A DNA stretch of 16,711 nucleotides from Candidatus Woykebacteria bacterium RBG_16_39_9b (GTDB lineage Bacteria; Patescibacteriota; Microgenomatia; Woykebacterales; RBG-16-39-9b): positions 3,356 to 20,066 of the forward strand of contig MHCR01000026.1 in NCBI GenBank assembly GCA_001816695.1, read 5' to 3'. The notes below the pieces were generated by a model, which had not been told where the DNA came from, did not search any database, and saw only the letters and a list, made by a program, of their open reading frames with translations. How positions within the stretch are numbered: position 1 is the first letter of the stretch; the number at the start of each line of letters is the position of its first letter. The position numbers were made by a program, and so were the translations under genes. Positions 14,376 to 16,711 of the stretch are shown piece by piece.

Positions 14376-14486
14376 CTATCTGGGGCCGCAACAAGTTTTG
14401 GACAACTGGTCGGATATAAATTTAGCGATCAAAAGAATGGCTATTACTAGAAGAATTAACAAAATAATCTTAACTTTTTTGCTCAT
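14376..14486 (-). CDS. 36-aa single-helix membrane protein
   Basis: A small ORF whose ATG (14486-14484) shares one base with the TGA stop of the upstream gene (TGATG), a classic coupled arrangement. The peptide opens MSKKVK, has a helix of about 17 hydrophobic residues (IILLILLVIAILLIAKF), then SDQLSKTCCGPR. The two adjacent cysteines near the C-terminus could bind metal, carry lipid or form disulfides. The positive-inside rule puts the N-terminus in the cytosol and the Cys end outside, on the same side as the upstream protein's domain. I do not recognise a family. It resembles the frameshifted MSKK ORF at 10333-10424. Confidence 0.6.
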   Translation of the reverse strand: MSKKVKIILLILLVIAILLIAKFISDQLSKTCCGPR

Positions 14487-15352
14487 CAAAATTTCACTGT
14501 GGCCATCTCGCAATCACCAACAGTAGAGTTTGTCTGGCCATAAAGAGCGCCATTCACATAGATCTGAACATAATAATCTCCGGTACCATCCCGAACCGTG
14601 GCTACGCGTCCGTTATATTGCCTTCCGAGAAAACGGGGAGTATCGACGAAAATTTGGACATTGCTGGTTGTGGGCACAGAATTTATTGAAATGGCGACCC
14701 CAGCCGGATCATAGCAGCCTGGTGCTGCTCCACTTAAGATAGTTACTTTGGTTGTAGCCACAAATCCCGCAAAAATCGGCCCCCCCTCCCCAGAACTAGA
14801 GGTGTTTGGCTCAGAGGTTTCAGGTATTATGCGGGCGTTAATTGTCGCACTGACTGAGTAAGCTGTGCCGATAGAGTCTGGGGCGATAAATATTGCCTCA
14901 CAACCATAAATTTCTAACTCTCCCCAATCATAGAGACGCCATTCCACCAAACCGCCTACCACCTCGCCCTTGTCGGTTTGGACGCTAACTTCAATCTCTG
15001 TCTGGTCGCTGCGACCAATATTCCCGGCAAAACCACCCCTGGGAAAGACTGGTCTAGTACCACTTCTGCCCTTTCCGCATTGGACTTTAGCCGACTCCCC
15101 CGGACTAATAGTAGCATCGGGAGGGTTTTCCGGAGGAGTTTCATTTTCAAGATCATCTTTTGAATTATCACCTTTAGAATTCTTATCTTTAGAATCTGTG
15201 GTGGTGGTGGTTGTAGTTTTATCATCCGGCTTCAAGTTTTCATTTTTATACCGAACATAAAAACTTAGTGCGAGTACAAATAATATTAAAATGGCTAATC
15301 CGAGGGAAAGAGGCCCTCTCCCCATTAGGATCTGCTTTATTTTTAACCCCAT
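14486..15352 (-). CDS. Membrane-anchored surface protein with Thr-rich linker
   Basis: A 288-aa protein: a basic N-terminus, one membrane helix (about residues 15-33), a hydrophilic linker (38-85) with seven consecutive Thr (46-52) and many Lys/Asp/Asn/Pro, then a beta-rich extracytoplasmic region. Four cysteines (92, 151, 213, 281) could form two disulfides. EIEVSVQTDKGEVVGGLVEWRL and the later DYYVQIYVNGALYGQT look like Ig-like sandwich strands. The linker would lift the domain through the cell envelope. TAAAAT at 15364-15359 lies 6-7 nt before ATG 15352 and no Shine-Dalgarno is present, so a leaderless mRNA is likely. Its stop overlaps a 36-aa membrane ORF. Function unknown; adhesion or envelope binding is only a guess. 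Confidence 0.75.
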   Translation of the reverse strand: MGLKIKQILMGRGPLSLGLAILILFVLALSFYVRYKNENLKPDDKTTTTTTTDSKDKNSKGDNSKDDLENETPPENPPDATISPGESAKVQCGKGRSGTRPVFPRGGFAGNIGRSDQTEIEVSVQTDKGEVVGGLVEWRLYDWGELEIYGCEAIFIAPDSIGTAYSVSATINARIIPETSEPNTSSSGEGGPIFAGFVATTKVTILSGAAPGCYDPAGVAISINSVPTTSNVQIFVDTPRFLGRQYNGRVATVRDGTGDYYVQIYVNGALYGQTNSTVGDCEMATVKF

Positions 15353-15499
15353 ATTTAAATTTTACACTAAAAATATTCTTATACCACTAGAACTTTTATG
15401 TTGAGATTGTGGGTAAAAGTCATTGGCTCCCCAAACGTGTTCTTACTCGGAATTTATCTTACTTACTAAAAAATCCCGTTAGTTTGAATATTTTTCAAC
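15353..15499. other. AT-rich spacer upstream of the surface protein gene
   Basis: No gene is seen. It contains the -10 box of the surface-protein gene, a second TATAAG near 15383-15378, a TGGCTCC motif at 15424-15430, and a weak TTGAA/TTCAA inverted repeat near 15484-15497 just beyond the terminator of the structured RNA. Confidence 0.4.
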
Positions 15500-15523
15500 A
15501 AAAAACTAGCCTTTCAGCTAGTT
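15500..15523 (-). terminator. Intrinsic terminator of the 96-aa gene/structured RNA unit
   Basis: On the minus strand AACTAGC-TGAAAG-GCTAGTT is a perfect 7-bp stem with a 6-nt loop, running into a T-rich tail (TTTTTT counting the last stem bases). It lies 130 bp downstream of the 96-aa gene. Confidence 0.85.
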
Positions 15524-15540
15524 CATTGTCCTAAATAAAC

Positions 15541-15647
15541 CTCGATTGAGATTTACTTGGGAAATCGGCTACGAATTACTTCGCAGGTGGTTACTCTCAC
15601 TCACCACAACTCCTTTCGGAGTCCCTCTCTGTCCTCCTAGTAGAGAG
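15541..15647 (-). ncRNA. Candidate structured RNA or structured 3' UTR
   Basis: Between the stop of the 96-aa gene and the terminator, short hairpins follow one another almost without gaps, read on the minus strand: CTCTCT/AGAGAG (15647-15625) with AGGAGG in its loop; ACTCC-GAAA-GGAGT (15622-15609); GTGGT/ACCAC (15607-15587); CTGCGAA-GTAA-TTCGTAG (15586-15569, one G-U pair); GATTT/AAATC (15566-15550); and a weak CTC/GAG (15550-15541). Two loops are GNRA tetraloops only when read on the minus strand, which is also the strand of the gene and terminator. Each stem is short, so conservation data are needed. I do not recognise an RNA family. Confidence 0.45.
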
Positions 15648-15654
15648 TTCAGGA

Positions 15655-15945
15655 TTACTGTCGCCCTGCTTTCTCCTGTGAGAAAAACTCGGCGACTGCC
15701 TCCTTCAGCACCTCCAGGAAGGCTACGAACACTTCAGGATGCTCGAAGGACACCTTAGTAACAAGGTCACAAAGGGCCTCATCATTTAGTTCCTTGATCT
15801 CCTGGTGCTCGCTCTCTGGGAAACAGAGCTTTACAAACTGCTCCATCGACTCCCGAACGATATCCGCATCATCCCGACAGATGGTACGGAACTTGTCGCC
15901 GATGATCCCGCTTGCAACCGCCCAGAACCTCTTAGCTCTTGCCAC
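15655..15945 (-). CDS. 96-aa helical protein of unknown function
   Basis: A small, probably cytosolic, acidic and helical protein (opens MARAKRFWAVASGIIGDKF, ends FFSQEKAGRQ). It has three Cys and no membrane helix or recognisable catalytic motif. The start is GTG 15945, 6 nt after a strong AAAGGAG Shine-Dalgarno (about 15959-15953). It has a near-consensus promoter with a leader of about 37 nt, unlike most genes in the window. Its coding sequence looks visibly more GC-rich than the flanking genes, which may indicate acquisition or strong codon selection. Downstream is a chain of hairpins and a terminator, so the mRNA carries a structured tail. No function is proposed. Confidence 0.7.
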   Translation of the reverse strand: MARAKRFWAVASGIIGDKFRTICRDDADIVRESMEQFVKLCFPESEHQEIKELNDEALCDLVTKVSFEHPEVFVAFLEVLKEAVAEFFSQEKAGRQ

Positions 15946-15988
15946 GGATGTCTCCTTTCAGGATCGTTGCCTAGAAACTATTGTGAAA

Positions 15989-16017
15989 ATTGTAGCAAAA
16001 ATAGGAGTGAAAGTCAA
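15989..16017 (-). promoter_or_regulatory. Promoter of the 96-aa gene
   Basis: Minus strand TTGACT (16017-16012), exactly 17 bp, then TACAAT (15994-15989). The expected start is near 15982. Confidence 0.8.
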
Positions 16018-16030
16018 GTACTATGGGTTA

Positions 16031-16117
16031 TGGCTCCCCGGGTAGATCGCTAAAGCGCCCTGCGACCACTTCGTGGGCTAATGGATTCTCACAGAGGTTC
16101 GATTCCAAAACCCGGGA
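16031..16117 (+). other. Degenerate tRNA-like element
   Basis: CCCGGGT near 16037-16043 can pair with ACCCGGG (16110-16116) as an acceptor-like 7-bp stem. A D-arm-like CGCTAAAGCG with TAAAGCGCC, as in class II tRNAs, and a T-arm-like AGAGGTTCGATTCC lie between. However, the T-stem has only two good pairs and no normal anticodon arm can be drawn; CCAC-TTC-GTGG occurs in its place. No promoter or CCA is evident. The first 15 nt (16031-16045) are identical to the tRNA-Asn 3' end region at 16157-16171. Probably a tRNA pseudogene or recombination remnant. Confidence 0.4.
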
Positions 16118-16135
16118 AAGAAAAAAGTGTCTGAC

Positions 16136-16161
16136 AAAAAGCCAGCCGCTTTTTTCTGGCT
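16136..16161 (-). terminator. Intrinsic terminator fused to the tRNA-Asn 3' end
   Basis: On the minus strand AGCCAG-(10 nt)-CTGGCT followed by TTTTT. The first arm is made of the tRNA's last acceptor base, discriminator G and CCA plus one more base, so stem formation competes with the mature tRNA 3' end. Confidence 0.75.
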
Positions 16162-16231
16162 CCCCGGGTAGGATTCGAACCTACAACCTGGCGATTAACA
16201 GTCGCACGCTCTACCGTTGAGCTACCGGGGA
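16157..16231 (-). tRNA. tRNA-Asn (anticodon GTT)
   Basis: A complete cloverleaf on the minus strand. The acceptor stem is TCCCCGG/CCGGGGA with discriminator G and encoded CCA. The D-arm region contains AGCTCAACGGTAGAGC. The anticodon stem-loop is CGACTGTTAATCG with anticodon GTT, read as Asn. The T arm is GTAGGTTCGAATCCTAC. Length is 75 nt including CCA. Its own promoter lies just upstream and a terminator overlaps its 3' end. No introns or unusual positions were noticed. Confidence 0.97.
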
Positions 16232-16244
16232 ACGAAACGTTGCA

Positions 16245-16273
16245 ATTTTATCATTAAGGGGTGGAAAGTTCAA
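16245..16273 (-). promoter_or_regulatory. Promoter of tRNA-Asn
   Basis: TTGAAC (16273-16268), 17 bp, TAAAAT (16250-16245) with an extended -10 TG one base upstream (TGATAAAAT). The predicted start is about 6 nt before the tRNA 5' end. Confidence 0.7.
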
Positions 16274-16283
16274 TAAAATCTTC

Positions 16284-16711
16284 TTAAGTGTGGCGATCAG
16301 CAACTTTTGTGGCTCCAAAGCTTTCTGGTTTTATTTTGAATTCAAAACCGCTACCCAAAACCATACCAGTTACCCAACGGATCATATCTCGTGTAACCCC
16401 CTCTTCTCCAACATCTAAATGAACTTCCGGTTCATAACCAGATAGTCCGTTGTGTCGAAAGGTATCGCGTAACTTCCAAGCTAACTCAATTGAGAACTGT
16501 GTTTCTTTTGCAATACGATCTGCTATCGCTACTACATTTGGCAAGTTCCTTCTTGCCCAAAAATACATTCCCCCTTTACCCACACGATATATAATTATAG
16601 CGGTGACAAAATCCGAAATTCCTTTCCTGCTTTCGGAATCTGTACCAACAATTACCTTGTAGCGAAAATTTGGGTCTGCCTTAATGAAGGAGGCGATTTT
16701 TTCAACTACAC
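16284..16711 (-). CDS. DUF458/YkuK-type RNase H-like protein, 5' part outside window
   Basis: The C-terminal ~142 residues of a protein whose start lies beyond position 16711; the internal ATG at 16583 is not the real start because the frame is open to the window edge. Family features are the strand VIVGTDSES with the acidic Asp of an RNase H-like core, FVTAIIIYRVGKGGMYFWARR, a helix pair around KETQFSIELAWKLRD, EVHLDVGEEG, and the C-terminal ATKVADRHT. These match DUF458 (B. subtilis YkuK), predicted RNase H-fold proteins whose nuclease activity is, as far as I know, not proven. Stop at 16286-16284; the tRNA-Asn promoter begins 10 bp after the stop. Confidence 0.85.
   Translation of the reverse strand, partial: VVEKIASFIKADPNFRYKVIVGTDSESRKGISDFVTAIIIYRVGKGGMYFWARRNLPNVVAIADRIAKETQFSIELAWKLRDTFRHNGLSGYEPEVHLDVGEEGVTRDMIRWVTGMVLGSGFEFKIKPESFGATKVADRHT

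Larger units (their letters stand above)
16031..16171. repeat. 15-nt direct repeat of the tRNA-Asn 3' end
   Basis: TGGCTCCCCGGGTAG occurs at 16031-16045 and 16157-16171. The second copy is the 3' end (including CCA) of tRNA-Asn on the opposite strand. The spacing between copy starts is 126 bp. It is compatible with an attachment-site-like duplication or a partial tRNA duplication, but no integrase is in the window. Confidence 0.6.

Noticed and set aside
15197..15222. Triplet repeat (GGT/GGTT pattern)
   Set aside because: It simply encodes the poly-Thr linker of the surface protein; a possible length-variable tract, but not a separate element.
14956..15225. 89-codon minus-strand frame overlapping the surface protein gene
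   Set aside because: Out-of-frame shadow of the 288-aa protein; very Leu/Lys/Arg biased, no translation signal.
16023..16220. 65-codon plus-strand reading frame over the tRNA region
   Set aside because: It is the reverse complement of tRNA-Asn plus the tRNA-like element read as protein; no Shine-Dalgarno and no protein-like features.
1..16711. CRISPR array, transposase or complete mobile element
   Set aside because: No regularly spaced repeats, no transposase or integrase motifs in any frame examined; only the short tRNA-end repeat and the two-copy intergenic module were found.

Overview
The window looks like a piece of a bacterial chromosome with moderate-to-low GC and short intergenic gaps. 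It uses the standard code (TGA is a stop). Several single-domain or split versions of proteins are present: two half-size MgtE pore proteins, a stand-alone MGMT catalytic domain, and a NiSOD with its own small maturation peptidase. A DUF475/TerC protein, a UPF0182 protein and many small membrane proteins would fit a Patescibacteria/CPR lineage, but no universal marker gene is present, so the taxonomy is inference.

Layout. Positions 1-1527 (minus) hold the first ~509 codons of a P2-type cation ATPase. It diverges from a 60-aa metallothionein-like protein (1621-1803, plus). Then come, on minus, nickel superoxide dismutase sodN (3913-3395), its peptidase sodX (3390-3091) and two MgtE pore-domain genes (3044-1810), probably one metal-related operon. 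On plus are an MGMT-type protein (4116-4418) and an SDR oxidoreductase (4467-5276). All remaining protein genes are on minus: a class-2-like dihydroorotate dehydrogenase downstream of a small membrane protein, an atypical Nramp-family transporter, a DedA protein, a DUF475/TerC protein, the large UPF0182 protein followed by small membrane ORFs, and two membrane-anchored surface-type proteins. The right end carries a 96-aa unknown protein with a structured RNA tail and terminator, a degenerate tRNA-like element, tRNA-Asn(GTT), and the 3' part of a DUF458/YkuK gene that runs off the window.

Themes. Metal handling dominates the left half: cation pump, metallothionein, Mg-type channels, a Ni enzyme, and further right an Nramp-like and a TerC-like protein. 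Translation signals fall into two sets. Many genes have no Shine-Dalgarno sequence but a -10-like hexamer just before the start codon, which predicts leaderless or near-leaderless mRNAs. A minority have strong Shine-Dalgarno sequences, three of these four with GTG starts.

Most noteworthy for follow-up are the run of short hairpins with two GNRA loops downstream of the 96-aa gene, the duplicated tRNA-Asn 3' end beside the tRNA-like element, a two-copy intergenic terminator module, a class-2-like PyrD with a Cys at the catalytic position, and several small membrane ORFs (25, 36, 49 and about 30 aa), one apparently broken in an A6 run.
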